Made by a program: the position numbers and the translations under genes | Notes under the pieces: model-generated | Databases searched by the model: none | Told to the model about the DNA's origin: nothing | The model's input: the letters and a program-made list of their open reading frames with translations, nothing else | Shown here: positions 16,971-26,416 of the stretch, in pieces | Layout of the letters: the number at the start of each line of letters is the position of its first letter | How positions within the stretch are numbered: the stretch's first letter is position 1 | Source: an uncultured Synergistales bacterium | GTDB lineage: Bacteria; Synergistota; Synergistia; Synergistales; Aminobacteriaceae | Assembly (NCBI GenBank): GCA_905234075.1 | Contig: CAJOGI010000001.1 | Coordinates: 271,664-335,663, forward strand | Reading direction: 5' to 3' | DNA: 64,000 bases

Positions 16971-18923
16971 TTATCGTTCAAACATATCGGGATATAGTGG
17001 GATCCACGCTCTTGACTGAATTAACCCGGCATCTAAGAACATTGCAAGCATTGAGCGTCCCGGATAACCTGACGAAGATAATTCCTGAGGCAGAGGAATT
17101 TGAATTTGTAAATGCGTCATCTTTACCGGCAGGCTTATCGTATTCGCCATTGAATATATCGTTCTGCCTCCTGTGAACGCGCTTGCACGTTTTAGCGACA
17201 GCGAAGGCACATCACGCGCATATATATCAAGTTCAAGGCCGTTCAGCACGCAGAATTTTAAGAGCATCAATAAATCATCTATCCTCATTGGTATTGAAGC
17301 GTCAACGATTATATTTGTCAGTGTGTCCTTGTGGAGGAGCCAGAAAGAAGATAAGACTGAATTAATATCAAGTCCTGAGGTAACCTGCGCCGGTCTGACG
17401 TTTAGCGGAAAAGCCTGACCGCGCGGCATCGGCCCGTGAATTAGAAGAGCATCAAAATTTTTCGGTTTCTGCCATATTACATTACAGCGCATATTTCGCT
17501 CGTTCCAAACTGATTGAGCTATAATTCTTGTGTTATGTGAATAATTCACGAACGGCGTTATTAACGTAGCATCAAGTATAAAGCTCTCGTTGTTTTCTGT
17601 ATTAGTTGCCATGACGGGGTTATAAATGCTTAAAAAGCCCGGCACGTCTTCGCGTGAAGGAATCATAACGGCCTTAAAAATTCTTGATGCCCCGATGTCC
17701 ATCCAGTTTATGTCGCCATAAGCAGAATGAAAGAATGACCATATATTTTTCAAACCTGAATATAACGGCCCTGAATGTCTGTTCGCATATGTGCGCGTGC
17801 CGAAGTCTATCGTGAAGTCAAAAATATCTCCGTCTTCCGTCAAGACAAATAAATTTCCAAACGAAGTCCAGATTAAATCTCGCGGCTTTGATATTCCTCG
17901 AATGTCAAAATATTCATGGCTTACAGCATTTAATAAATAAATTCTGTCGTTTGCCCTGTCGGCAATGGCAAGCCAATCCGCGTAGCCCTCAACAGCAACG
18001 GGCTCGAATAATAAATCTCCGACTCCAAGCGGCGGCTCCCATGTCCTTACACTTAGCCCCGAAGGCGTAATTACATAAAAAGCTATATTTCTGTCGGCAG
18101 GGTCCGCGACGGCAAAAAAATTTTCTGCAAGAATTTCAGCGTCAGCCACGACCATAGACGGCAAAGTCGCAATATATTCTGAATAATCGGCCGAAGTTAA
18201 TTTTGCGTCAGCGTCAGCGTCAAGATTTTTGAGCAAGTATAAATCTCCGTTGCTGGTAAAAACTCTGAAAGTTCCGTCTCCAAGCGGCAAAGCTATCACC
18301 GGCGAAGGAACATCGATCTCGCGTATTGAGCCTCCGATGCCGAAAGATCCTGCTACTAAATTTTTAGAAGGGTTACGGACATATAATTTATCTCCAAATG
18401 TGTCTGGTATGCTGACTATTTCGCCAAGCGTGCTGATTTTTCCAAGCCCCTTTATGCTAAACGGACGTGTATATCCCGTATCCCATTCAGTCTGTACTGT
18501 GGTCTCTGCCGAACGCCAGCTGACGGGGAGAGGCACGGTGTCTAATACAGCTCTCAAAACTCTGTCCTGTTCTTCAAAATAATTTCTTATGCGCGGTGCG
18601 GAGTCGTCCATCGGTCTGACTTCGAGATAACTTTTAATGGCTGACATTGCGCCTTCGGTGTCGCCCATGCGGCTGAGATTTAACGAGCTCAGCAAATAAT
18701 AATCTACCATGTAGGTATTTTCGTTTATAGCGTGATCGAGATACAGTTGAGCCTCTCTGTAATCGCGGCGCATAAAATGAACATAGGCGTTATTAAAAAA
18801 TCTTTCTGCTTCGTCAAGGTTTGCTCGCGGAATTTCAGCGGCATTTATTTCTGTTAGGAGTAATGGGTCAGGCGTTAAGAATGAAAAAATAAAAAATATG
18901 AAAAGCAATAAATATTTTCTCAT
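16971..18923 (-). CDS. Exported TPR plus beta-propeller-like protein of unknown function
   Basis: 650 aa. An N-terminal signal peptide or anchor (LLLFIFFIFSFLTP, residues 5-18) sends it across the inner membrane. Residues about 35-115 form two to three TPR-like helix pairs (AERFFNNAYVHFMRRDYREA, YYLLSSLNLSRMGDTEGAM). From about 150 to 430 there are repeated short beta-rich stretches (YVRNPSKNLVAGSFGIGG, FRVFTSNGDLYLLKNL, IAIADRANDRIYLLNA-like), suggesting a six-bladed propeller. The last 150 residues resemble no domain I can name. The gene ends 40 bp before the flagellar promoter on the same strand. A link to flagella or to the efflux genes upstream is possible but unproven. Confidence 0.6.
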   Translation of the reverse strand: MRKYLLLFIFFIFSFLTPDPLLLTEINAAEIPRANLDEAERFFNNAYVHFMRRDYREAQLYLDHAINENTYMVDYYLLSSLNLSRMGDTEGAMSAIKSYLEVRPMDDSAPRIRNYFEEQDRVLRAVLDTVPLPVSWRSAETTVQTEWDTGYTRPFSIKGLGKISTLGEIVSIPDTFGDKLYVRNPSKNLVAGSFGIGGSIREIDVPSPVIALPLGDGTFRVFTSNGDLYLLKNLDADADAKLTSADYSEYIATLPSMVVADAEILAENFFAVADPADRNIAFYVITPSGLSVRTWEPPLGVGDLLFEPVAVEGYADWLAIADRANDRIYLLNAVSHEYFDIRGISKPRDLIWTSFGNLFVLTEDGDIFDFTIDFGTRTYANRHSGPLYSGLKNIWSFFHSAYGDINWMDIGASRIFKAVMIPSREDVPGFLSIYNPVMATNTENNESFILDATLITPFVNYSHNTRIIAQSVWNERNMRCNVIWQKPKNFDALLIHGPMPRGQAFPLNVRPAQVTSGLDINSVLSSFWLLHKDTLTNIIVDASIPMRIDDLLMLLKFCVLNGLELDIYARDVPSLSLKRASAFTGGRTIYSMANTISLPVKMTHLQIQIPLPQELSSSGYPGRSMLAMFLDAGLIQSRAWIPLYPDMFER

Positions 18924-18964
18924 GAAGATTTTTTCTCCTTTTATGAAATTTTTTTTAATGTTTA

Positions 18965-19687
18965 TTAAATTCCCGGCTTGGCCTCATTTTCTTTTGAAAC
19001 GTCCTTTGGTGCGGCCTCGTCAGATACGAGTTTTCCGTCTCGAAATCTTAAAACCCTTTCGCTCCACGTGGCTATATCCGGCTCGTGAGTTACTAAAATG
19101 ATCGTAGTGCCCTCGTTGTGAAGGGCTGTAAAAATCTGCATAATTTCGACACTGGTTTTTGTGTCTAATGCGCCGGTCGGTTCATCGGCCATCAAAATCG
19201 GAGCTTTGCCTACAATGGCGCGGGCTATTGCAACTCTCTGCTGCTGTCCTCCGCTCATTTGAACGGGCCTTTTATGAATTTGACTGGCAAGCCCGACGCT
19301 TTCAAGAGCCTCTTCGGCCATTTTTTTTCGTTTTGACGAAGGCACTCCGCGATACATTAAGGGCATCTCAACATTTTCGAGAGCGTCAGCCTTTTGTAAA
19401 AGATTATATCCCTGAAAGACAAAGCCTATTTCATGATTGCGAATGTCAGCGAGCTTGGCCTTGCTCTGTCCCTTTATGCTCAAGCCGTCAAGAATATATT
19501 TTCCAGAAGTCAAAACGTCAAGGCAGCCTAAAATATTCATCATCGTGGACTTGCCCGAACCTGACGGCCCCATTATGCAGACAAATTCGCCTTTATTAAT
19601 CGAGCATGTAACATCATCAAGGGCACGGAGTTCCACATCGCCGGTCTTATAAATTTTAACGAGGTTTTCAACTTCAATTATTGCCAT
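18965..19687 (-). CDS. MacB/LolD-type ABC transporter ATP-binding protein
   Basis: 240 aa. Walker [10 protein letters not shown] (about 39-47), Q-loop FVFQGYNLL, signature [15 protein letters not shown], Walker B ILMADEPTGALD and H-loop VTHEP are all intact. The MacB/LolD subfamily is indicated by DDVTCSINKGEFVCIMGP and DEPTGALDTKTS. Its ATG lies 14 bp inside the end of the tolC-like gene. A heptamer-type GTTAGGAGTTAAT encodes the tail of that protein and serves as ribosome-binding site. It should power the permease at 21004-22242. Confidence 0.93.
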   Translation of the reverse strand: MAIIEVENLVKIYKTGDVELRALDDVTCSINKGEFVCIMGPSGSGKSTMMNILGCLDVLTSGKYILDGLSIKGQSKAKLADIRNHEIGFVFQGYNLLQKADALENVEMPLMYRGVPSSKRKKMAEEALESVGLASQIHKRPVQMSGGQQQRVAIARAIVGKAPILMADEPTGALDTKTSVEIMQIFTALHNEGTTIILVTHEPDIATWSERVLRFRDGKLVSDEAAPKDVSKENEAKPGI

Positions 19688-20987
19688 AATTATTAACTCC
19701 TAACTCTTCCGGTAAATGCCCCATAGCTTGATCTAAATTAGTTCGTGCAATTTGAGCATCATAGAGAGCCTGATAAAAAGTATAGCGTGAACTTGCAAGA
19801 GTTGATACCGCGTCGCTGACTTCGAGGGGGTCGCCGACACCAACTTCGTAACGGCCGCGTGCAAGCGTTAAATTTTCTTCGGCGTATTGAACGCTAAGCT
19901 CTGAAGATTTTGCGCGCTCTATTGCATTCGTAAGAGTCAGAGCCGCGCTTCTCAAGTCATGAGCGATTGTCTGGCGCAGGCTTTCTTCATCGGCCAAGTC
20001 CTGATCTAACTGCGCCCGGGCTGCTTCGATCTTTGCCGCAGTCAAACCGCCGTCCTCAACAGGAACATTAACACTTACTCCGACAGTATAGTCCGTCGTC
20101 GTCGGGGAGCCTTCGCTCTTGCCCCAGTCAGTGCCGATTGAGCCTGTGATTGTCGGAGAATTTCCGCGAGCCGCAGCTTTTATTTCAAGTTCGCGCTGTT
20201 TCAAGGTGTGAAGAATTTTTCTATAGTCCGCTCTGTCATTCATGGCTGTCTCTAAAATTTTTGAGATCTCTCCGGCGGATTTCGGCAGGAGCAGACTTGT
20301 CGAGAGCATTAAATCTAAAATTTCATAATCGCTCACGCCCATAGCGACTTTCAAACTTTCCTGCGACGTTAAAATATCGTTCTCGGCTTTCAATAAAGAT
20401 ACACGGGCCGTCGCGGCATCGGCTTCAGCCTTCGTAACGTTAATAAAAGGACTGTTGCCGACCTCGTAAAGTCCTTTAGCCGTGATTAAATGTTCCTCAA
20501 GATTTTTTAATTTTTCGCGTTCAACGTCGCGGTTAAGAATTTTTAATACTAAATCGTAATATGCTTTTTTTGCTTCGGCGGCGACGTTTATTTGAGTTTG
20601 TCTTTCGCTCTCAAGAACACCGCTGAGGCTTTCCATATTTATCTCGCGGTTTAATCTGTTCACGCCGGTATCGTAGAGAGTTTTTGTCGCGTTTATTCCG
20701 AACATCTGAGACGCTGAGCGGCTGTCCCAAGTTTTATAATCTCCGGCAAAATTTGTCCGGCTCGTCAAATTAACTTTAACCCTGTTTGAAGATTTCGTCT
20801 GCTCAAGAGCAGCACGGGAGGCACGGACCGCGCCCTTTGATTTTTTCAATGACGGGTGATTTGTCAGCGCGATATTCAGGCATTCTTCGAGTGAGAGCCC
20901 GGGAACATCGCTGCTTGTAATTTTTTCGGCAGCAAACGAAGACGACGAGCAAAATATTATTAACACAATTATAAAAATTTTTTTCAT
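19674..20987 (-). CDS. TolC-family outer-membrane efflux protein
   Basis: 437 aa with a signal peptide (FIIVLIIFCSSSSFAAE). Two homologous halves rich in long amphipathic helices are seen: LSLEECLNIALTNHPSLKKS opens the first, and the TAAKIEAARAQLDQDLADEE region the second, the usual TolC pseudo-repeat. The motif ARGRYEVGVGDPLEVSDA near the C-terminus is typical of the TolC/NodT family. The C-terminal residues EELGVNN derive from a heptamer repeat. It forms the outer-membrane exit duct for the MacB-like pump encoded on both sides. No periplasmic adaptor gene is present in the set. Confidence 0.92.
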   Translation of the reverse strand: MKKIFIIVLIIFCSSSSFAAEKITSSDVPGLSLEECLNIALTNHPSLKKSKGAVRASRAALEQTKSSNRVKVNLTSRTNFAGDYKTWDSRSASQMFGINATKTLYDTGVNRLNREINMESLSGVLESERQTQINVAAEAKKAYYDLVLKILNRDVEREKLKNLEEHLITAKGLYEVGNSPFINVTKAEADAATARVSLLKAENDILTSQESLKVAMGVSDYEILDLMLSTSLLLPKSAGEISKILETAMNDRADYRKILHTLKQRELEIKAAARGNSPTITGSIGTDWGKSEGSPTTTDYTVGVSVNVPVEDGGLTAAKIEAARAQLDQDLADEESLRQTIAHDLRSAALTLTNAIERAKSSELSVQYAEENLTLARGRYEVGVGDPLEVSDAVSTLASSRYTFYQALYDAQIARTNLDQAMGHLPEELGVNNYGNN

Positions 20988-21003
20988 TTCTAACTCCTAA
21001 CTG

Positions 21004-22242
21004 CTATTCTGCTCTCAGCGCGACAATGGGATCAAGATTTGAGGCTTTCCACGCGGGCCAGAAGCCAAAGAAAACTCCCACAGCCGCTGAAAATCCTACG
21101 GCTATAAAAACAGAGTTCATTGAGACGATCGCATTAAAGGCCAAGAATGATGACGCTGCCGAAGAAATTACAAATCCTATAATTATTCCGATTATGCCGC
21201 CTAAAATTGATAATACTACGGCTTCGGTTAGAAACTGCATACGGACGCTGGAGGGCCTTGCGCCAATAGCCATTCTTATTCCGATTTCGCGTGTGCGTTC
21301 GCTGACTGACACTAACATAATATTCATAATTCCTATGCCGCCGACTATCAAAGATATTGACGCTATTGAGCCTAAAAGAAGGCTCATTATGTTGGCCATG
21401 CTTGCGGCATTCTCTAAGGACTGCGTTAAATCTCTTATCTGAAAATCATTTTCAACGCCTTCAGTTAATTTATGACGCTGGCGAAGTATTGAAGTAACTT
21501 CTTCTTTTGCCGTGTCGAGCAGCTCGCGCGATTTTGCCTGAACATTTACCCGTCTGACCGTGTCAACACGAGTCCCCATTCTAAATAAACGTCTTTGAGC
21601 CGTCGTTATCGGGACTAAAACAAAATCGTCCTGATCTTCGCCGAAGGAACTCGCTCCTTTAGCTTTCATTACGCCGCAGACTCGAAAAGGAATATTTCTG
21701 ATTCTTATCGTGCTGTCTACGGGGTCGGTGTAGCCGAAGAGTTCTTTTGCTACGGTCGCGCCGATAACACAGACCTTTGCGCCGCTTCGGACTTCAGAAT
21801 CGGAAAAGAAAACGCCCGTGCCGATCTCCCACATTCTGACGGGCAAAATATCCGGGGTGCAGCCGGTTATGCTTGTGCTCCAGTTATTGTTCCCGTAAAT
21901 AACTTGGGCCGAGCCGTTGACTTCCGGTGCTGTTCTTAAAACTGAAAAGCCCTCGCCGGCGATCGCCGTAGAGTCTGCAAGGGTTAAATTCATTCCGCTT
22001 CCTGCCGCTCCCCTTGCTCCTGTCGTGTTCGGCGGTGCGGGCATGACTATAATTAAATTAGAGCCGAAGCTATCCATGAGCCCCTGCATCTGACTTGAGG
22101 CCCCGTTGCCTATGGCTACAAGAGTGATAACAGCTCCGACACCGATTATTATTCCCAGCATTGTAAGAATAGAGCGCGTTCTGTTTGCAAACAATGAGCG
22201 TATTGCTGTCCTAAAAATTTCAAACATGTTAAAAAATCTCAC
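21004..22242 (-). CDS. MacB-type ABC transporter permease
   Basis: 412 aa, with the FtsX/MacB arrangement. There is one N-terminal membrane helix after a basic start (TRSILTMLGIIIGVGAVITL), a periplasmic MacB_PCD domain (about 45-280) and three C-terminal helices (IASISLIVGGIGIMNIMLVS, then VSERTREIGIRMAIGARP). The ERTREIGIRMAIGA motif is diagnostic. Here ATPase and permease are separate genes, as in many bacteria. The tolC-like gene follows after 16 bp and the ATPase overlaps that. Substrates of such pumps include macrolides, lipoproteins and peptides; nothing here picks one. Confidence 0.92.
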   Translation of the reverse strand: MRFFNMFEIFRTAIRSLFANRTRSILTMLGIIIGVGAVITLVAIGNGASSQMQGLMDSFGSNLIIVMPAPPNTTGARGAAGSGMNLTLADSTAIAGEGFSVLRTAPEVNGSAQVIYGNNNWSTSITGCTPDILPVRMWEIGTGVFFSDSEVRSGAKVCVIGATVAKELFGYTDPVDSTIRIRNIPFRVCGVMKAKGASSFGEDQDDFVLVPITTAQRRLFRMGTRVDTVRRVNVQAKSRELLDTAKEEVTSILRQRHKLTEGVENDFQIRDLTQSLENAASMANIMSLLLGSIASISLIVGGIGIMNIMLVSVSERTREIGIRMAIGARPSSVRMQFLTEAVVLSILGGIIGIIIGFVISSAASSFLAFNAIVSMNSVFIAVGFSAAVGVFFGFWPAWKASNLDPIVALRAE

Positions 22243-22367
22243 TTCCCGAAAAAAAATTCCGTGTAAATAATTTAGAATTTTATCTTAATTTTTTGGGGAA
22301 AAAATGAATTTTATTGCGGTATTCTGAAAAGCCGCGATTAGAATTTGAGGAGTTAGTTATAAAAATT

Positions 22368-23606
22368 TTATTCTTCTGTTTCGTTGATTGTTACGTTAGC
22401 AGGTGAAATTCTTGTTACTTTGAAAGCATCGCCGGAAATAATTTCTGCTCGCACCGGAAGAGTTACGGGAGCCATAAAAATATTCGTCATGTCAACGTAT
22501 GCTTTCACTATGACTTCGCCTTCAGGGAAATTTGCAATTAATGACGGCTTGCCCTCTATAGTTACGGAAACGGTTTTAGGGTTGCACTCCCATTCTTCCG
22601 GAGGAGTTGAAAGTTCTCTAAGTTCGATGGGAATATTTGAGAGCATTTTTTCAGCGCGTATCTCGCTTAACTGCAAACTAACGCGCACTGAAGGAGTGCT
22701 TACGATCGAAACGCCCGGAATCTCCGGCTGCTTCAAAGGAGCGACAATAATTTTATCCGCCGCCATTAAAGACACATCTATAACTTCAGTGTCAACGGCT
22801 TCAATTTTTTCAAGGTCTTCCGCACTTCCTTCAACTTGAATTTCTGACGGGTCTGTAGTAATTGCGCGGACCTCGTAATCACTGTCAAGTTTACCTGTCA
22901 GCCTGACATTAACAGGCACTCTCTTACGGGGGAGGCCGCGAACTAAAGTACCGTGAAATCTGACCTGCGCCGGCTCGACGTTGACAGTGCCCTCAAAGGC
23001 TTCCGACTGCGCAAATTTTACAGCCATTAAATGTTCTCCGCCCTCCTGCAATTCTTCTATGGTGGGCATTATACGGACGGCTCCGACTTTCACAACGTCA
23101 TCTTCCGCGCCTTTTATGCCGACTTCTTTGGGAATTATTTCGACGCCTTCAATATAATGACCCTCAGGAATATTCTGCGGCAGAACCGTCTCGACAGCCA
23201 TCAAGCGCGTAACCTGCCGGACTAGATCTAAAGTTACCTGCGAAGGCGAACATGAAACAAGATTTATATTATTCGGCATATCTACGTTAAGATTAACGGT
23301 ATATTTTTTGCCAGGTGCTAAATTTCTTGCGTCAACGTATGCGGAAATCGAATTATAATCGAGCCTCATCATGGCTTGTTCCGTGCCTCGTATTTCAACG
23401 TCAGCTTCAGTGCGCCGGCCTCTTAAAATTGCTTGAGCGTCAAGCCCTCTGTATTCAATCGGGCATGTAAATTTCCTCGTGATGTATTCGCTCTCTTCAA
23501 TGCCTGTTACGTAAACCCACATAGAAACGGCCATAGCTATTGAGATAAGCCACAAAGCCCACGACGAAGATAAAGTTTTATCAATGTCAAAATTTTTCAG
23601 TATCAA
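22368..23606 (-). CDS. cdaR: YbbR-domain protein, regulator of diadenylate cyclase
   Basis: 412 aa. One membrane helix near the N-terminus (ALWLISIAMAVSMWVYVTG) is followed by an extracytoplasmic part with about four YbbR-type beta repeats, marked by recurring PSQVTLDLV, PAQVRFHGT, PSEIQVEGS and PKTVSVTIEG segments at about 80-residue spacing. YbbR/CdaR proteins bind and modulate CdaA. It overlaps the 3' end of cdaA by 4 bp, the common cdaA-cdaR pairing. The glmM gene that usually follows in Firmicutes is not here. Confidence 0.9.
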   Translation of the reverse strand: MILKNFDIDKTLSSSWALWLISIAMAVSMWVYVTGIEESEYITRKFTCPIEYRGLDAQAILRGRRTEADVEIRGTEQAMMRLDYNSISAYVDARNLAPGKKYTVNLNVDMPNNINLVSCSPSQVTLDLVRQVTRLMAVETVLPQNIPEGHYIEGVEIIPKEVGIKGAEDDVVKVGAVRIMPTIEELQEGGEHLMAVKFAQSEAFEGTVNVEPAQVRFHGTLVRGLPRKRVPVNVRLTGKLDSDYEVRAITTDPSEIQVEGSAEDLEKIEAVDTEVIDVSLMAADKIIVAPLKQPEIPGVSIVSTPSVRVSLQLSEIRAEKMLSNIPIELRELSTPPEEWECNPKTVSVTIEGKPSLIANFPEGEVIVKAYVDMTNIFMAPVTLPVRAEIISGDAFKVTRISPANVTINETEE

Positions 23607-24454
23607 TTTACAAGATCGCCCCCTGATCCCATTTCCGGCCTTTGATTGTTAGTATCTGTCCAGAATATTTTTTTAAGCTCATGCAAACGTCCCTTCCAGC
23701 CTTTTATAACCTGCTCGCCCACAAAATAGTGCATTAATAATCTTTCGACTTGGAAGTCTTTTATATTTTTATCTAGTCTTCCCGAAGCCGCTAAAGAAAT
23801 TTCTCCGCGCTCCTCCGAAACTATAAAGACTAAAGCGTCAGAGACCTGAGTAACTCCAAGCCCGGCCCTGTGTCTTGTTCCGTACCAGCGTGAAATTTCA
23901 GGAGCATCGGCAAGAGGCAGATAACACCCTGCGGCGATTATTTTATATTTATCTAAAACTATCGCGCCGTCGTGAAGAGGATTATTGACCCAGAAGATTG
24001 ACTCGATTAATTCTGCGGTTATATTAGCGTTTAAGTGTATGGCCGTTTCCGTATATTTCGTGAGCAAGTCTTCTCTTTGAAGGACTATTAACGCTCCTAT
24101 TTTATGAGCCTTGAGGTATTGAAGAGCTCCGGCAATCTGATTAACTCTTACTTCGGCCTCGTCCGCAGACATCGGACGATTATAAAAATGACCGCGCCCA
24201 AGCTCGACTAACATTTTTCTGACCTCAGGCTGAAAGACAATCGGAACGGCAAAACTTAAAGCCAGCAAAGAACTTCCTAGAAACCAGCTTAGAAGGCGCA
24301 GTCTTAAAAACGAGGCAAGCAATGACAGCAGCAAGACGAAGAAAACTCCCTTCACTAATTGAATTGCCTGCGTGCCGACTAACAAAACTAAAATTCTATA
24401 AATTATTAACGAGACAATCGCAATGTCTATTAAACTTCGTATATTTGCCCACAT
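23603..24454 (-). CDS. cdaA: Diadenylate cyclase CdaA (c-di-AMP synthase)
   Basis: 283 aa. Three N-terminal membrane helices (about 10-70) precede a DisA_N cyclase domain that makes c-di-AMP from two ATP. The catalytic motifs are intact: PLHDGAIVLD (DGA near residue 161) and WYGTRHRAGLG (RHR near 192), with SEERGEISLAASG after them. c-di-AMP controls osmolyte and potassium balance and envelope stress. The gene is followed by cdaR with a 4-bp overlap and preceded by a dense heptamer repeat array. Confidence 0.96.
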   Translation of the reverse strand: MWANIRSLIDIAIVSLIIYRILVLLVGTQAIQLVKGVFFVLLLSLLASFLRLRLLSWFLGSSLLALSFAVPIVFQPEVRKMLVELGRGHFYNRPMSADEAEVRVNQIAGALQYLKAHKIGALIVLQREDLLTKYTETAIHLNANITAELIESIFWVNNPLHDGAIVLDKYKIIAAGCYLPLADAPEISRWYGTRHRAGLGVTQVSDALVFIVSEERGEISLAASGRLDKNIKDFQVERLLMHYFVGEQVIKGWKGRLHELKKIFWTDTNNQRPEMGSGGDLVN

Positions 24455-24462
24455 ATTTTTTT

Positions 24463-24533
24463 CAGGTAGGAGTTAGGAGGCAGGAGTTAGGAGGCTTTAC
24501 TTCCTACCTCCTACTTCCTGCCTCTTCACCTCT
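24463..24533. repeat. Facing heptamer arrays between pyk and cdaA
   Basis: About ten 7-nt units in two opposed blocks. One block reads GGTAGGA GTTAGGA GGCAGGA GTTAGGA on the plus strand; the other reads the complementary CTTCCTA CCTCCTA CTTCCTG CCTC after a short TTTA spacer. The blocks can pair into a long hairpin with mismatches, covering nearly the whole gap between the pyk stop and the cdaA start. This is the densest example of the family in the window. Confidence 0.85.
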
Positions 24534-24535
24534 TA

Positions 24536-26314
24536 TTAAACTACGAGCCTTACGACTCCGCGATAGACAAGTCCGCGAGTTCCGTCGATCGAAACAACGT
24601 CATCGTCCATTAAAGTTGAGAAAGCGTCCGCAACTCCGACAATGCACGGCAGATTGTAATCCATTGCGAGCGCGTTGCCTTCGGAGAATAATAAACCGCT
24701 CTCGAACAAAACCGCTCCGACCTTTCCAAGCACGGGGCGATAGTCCTCGCTTAACTGCCTCACGACGAGAATACAGCCGGGCGTAACTTTTTCAAGAGCC
24801 TCTTCAGGAGTTCGGGCTATGCAGACTTTTCCCGTAGCATTTTTATTTGAAAGCGGAGTGCCTGATAATAAAATTATTCCCGTTGTCAAAACTTCGACTA
24901 CATTCGTAGAGCCCGGACGGCCTACGGGGACTCCGGCAGTAATTACGACTAGCTCTCCTTCAGGCAATAATTTCATGTTGACGCATGTTGTGATTGCCTC
25001 ACGCGCAGCGACGTTGATGTCCGACATTTCTGAAAGCCTCACGGGCTGAACTCCCCACCATAAAGAAAGCTCGCGCCAAGTCTGCTGGCTCGGAGTAACT
25101 CCTAAGATAGGACATTCGGGACGGTGCTTGCTTATCATTTTCGCGGTCAGTCCGCTTCTGCTTAATGAAATAATCGCGGGGGCTTTTATCTGTTTTGCGA
25201 TTAACACGGCCGCTCCGCTCACGGCATCAGGAACGGGAATGCTCTCAACTTCTGCGGCAGGTTTATTTTTATTCCGGCTTGTCAAATGATTTCCCCAGAG
25301 GCCAAGATCTTTTTCGGCTCTGTCAACAATTTTCCGCATCGTCGCTACGGCCTGAACAGGATAAAGCCCTGACGCAGTCTCGCCCGACAACATGACAGCG
25401 TCTGTCCCGTCGAGTACGGCGTTAGCTACATCGCTGGCTTCGGCACGAGTCGGTCTAGGATTTCTTATCATGGAGTCAAGCATCTGCGTGGCAACGATGA
25501 CAACCTTTCCGCGAACGCGGCACATCTCTATGATTTTTTTCTGGACTAACGGTACATCTTCAGTCGCTACTTCCACGCCCAAGTCGCCTCGTGCTACCAT
25601 TACGCCGTCAACAGCGTTGACTATCTCTTCAATATTTTGAACGGCCTGGCGCGTTTCGATCTTTGCAAGAACTTTCATGCTTCCGCCGTATGATTGAATG
25701 AGCCTGCGGACCTCGACAATATCCTGACAGGTTTTTACGAACGAGAGCGCGAGATATTCCATGCCGTGCTGAATGCCCCAAGCTATATCGGCCTTGTCCT
25801 TATCTGAAAGAGCCGGGAGCGTTATATCGGAGCCGGGAAGATTTATTCCTTTTGTGTTGCGCAGTGCTCCGCCGACGATAACTTTACAGTGAACGTCATC
25901 GCCTTCAATTTTTTCGACCTCAAGATTTAATGTTCCGTCATCAATATAAATATTTTGCTTGGGCTGAACTTCTTTAGCCAGTAATTTATAATTCACCCAA
26001 ACTTTTTCGGAAGTGCCCTCAAAAGGTTCTTCACATGATGAAAGAATTATTTTTGCTCCCTGCTTCAACGGCACCTCGCCGTCTTTTACATGGCCGGTCC
26101 TGATTTCCGGGCCTTTTGTATCAAGTAACGCTGCAATGGGTTTTTTTGTCGAACGCTCAACGCGGCGGATTAGTTTCAATTTTTTTTCGTGGCCCTCATA
26201 ATCTCCGTGTGAAAAATTTAATCTTGCGACATTCATTCCGGCTTCAGCCATTGACTTTAGAGTCTCAAAGTTGTCGCTAGCAGGGCCTATCGTGCATACG
26301 ATCTTTACGAACAT
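24536..26314 (-). CDS. pyk: Pyruvate kinase with C-terminal PEP-utilizer-like domain
   Basis: 592 aa from the ATG at 26314, chosen because AGGAGG stands 8 nt upstream; an in-frame ATG 39 bp further up lacks this. N-terminal VKIVCTIGPAS and MAEAGMNVARLNFSHGD, the catalytic AKIETRQAVQNIEEI, the loop GVMVARGDLGVE and the MLDSMIRNPRPTRAE motif identify the final, ATP-forming enzyme of glycolysis. About 120 extra residues at the C-terminus resemble the PEP-utilizing mobile domain found in Bacillus-type pyruvate kinases (VGAVLFESGLLFSEGNALAM), without an obvious phosphohistidine. It is divergent from trpS. Confidence 0.97.
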   Translation of the reverse strand: MFVKIVCTIGPASDNFETLKSMAEAGMNVARLNFSHGDYEGHEKKLKLIRRVERSTKKPIAALLDTKGPEIRTGHVKDGEVPLKQGAKIILSSCEEPFEGTSEKVWVNYKLLAKEVQPKQNIYIDDGTLNLEVEKIEGDDVHCKVIVGGALRNTKGINLPGSDITLPALSDKDKADIAWGIQHGMEYLALSFVKTCQDIVEVRRLIQSYGGSMKVLAKIETRQAVQNIEEIVNAVDGVMVARGDLGVEVATEDVPLVQKKIIEMCRVRGKVVIVATQMLDSMIRNPRPTRAEASDVANAVLDGTDAVMLSGETASGLYPVQAVATMRKIVDRAEKDLGLWGNHLTSRNKNKPAAEVESIPVPDAVSGAAVLIAKQIKAPAIISLSRSGLTAKMISKHRPECPILGVTPSQQTWRELSLWWGVQPVRLSEMSDINVAAREAITTCVNMKLLPEGELVVITAGVPVGRPGSTNVVEVLTTGIILLSGTPLSNKNATGKVCIARTPEEALEKVTPGCILVVRQLSEDYRPVLGKVGAVLFESGLLFSEGNALAMDYNLPCIVGVADAFSTLMDDDVVSIDGTRGLVYRGVVRLVV

Positions 26315-26416
26315 AAAATTACCTCCTATTCGTGAATTTTTTGAATTATACATGATTATAATTAATCGGGTTATACTATGTGGCGCAATTAATAATAAGA
26401 AGCAGGAGAAAAAATT

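Noticed and set aside
24463..24533. Possible CRISPR array
   Set aside because: The units are only 7 nt, contiguous, without spacers, and no cas gene is present.
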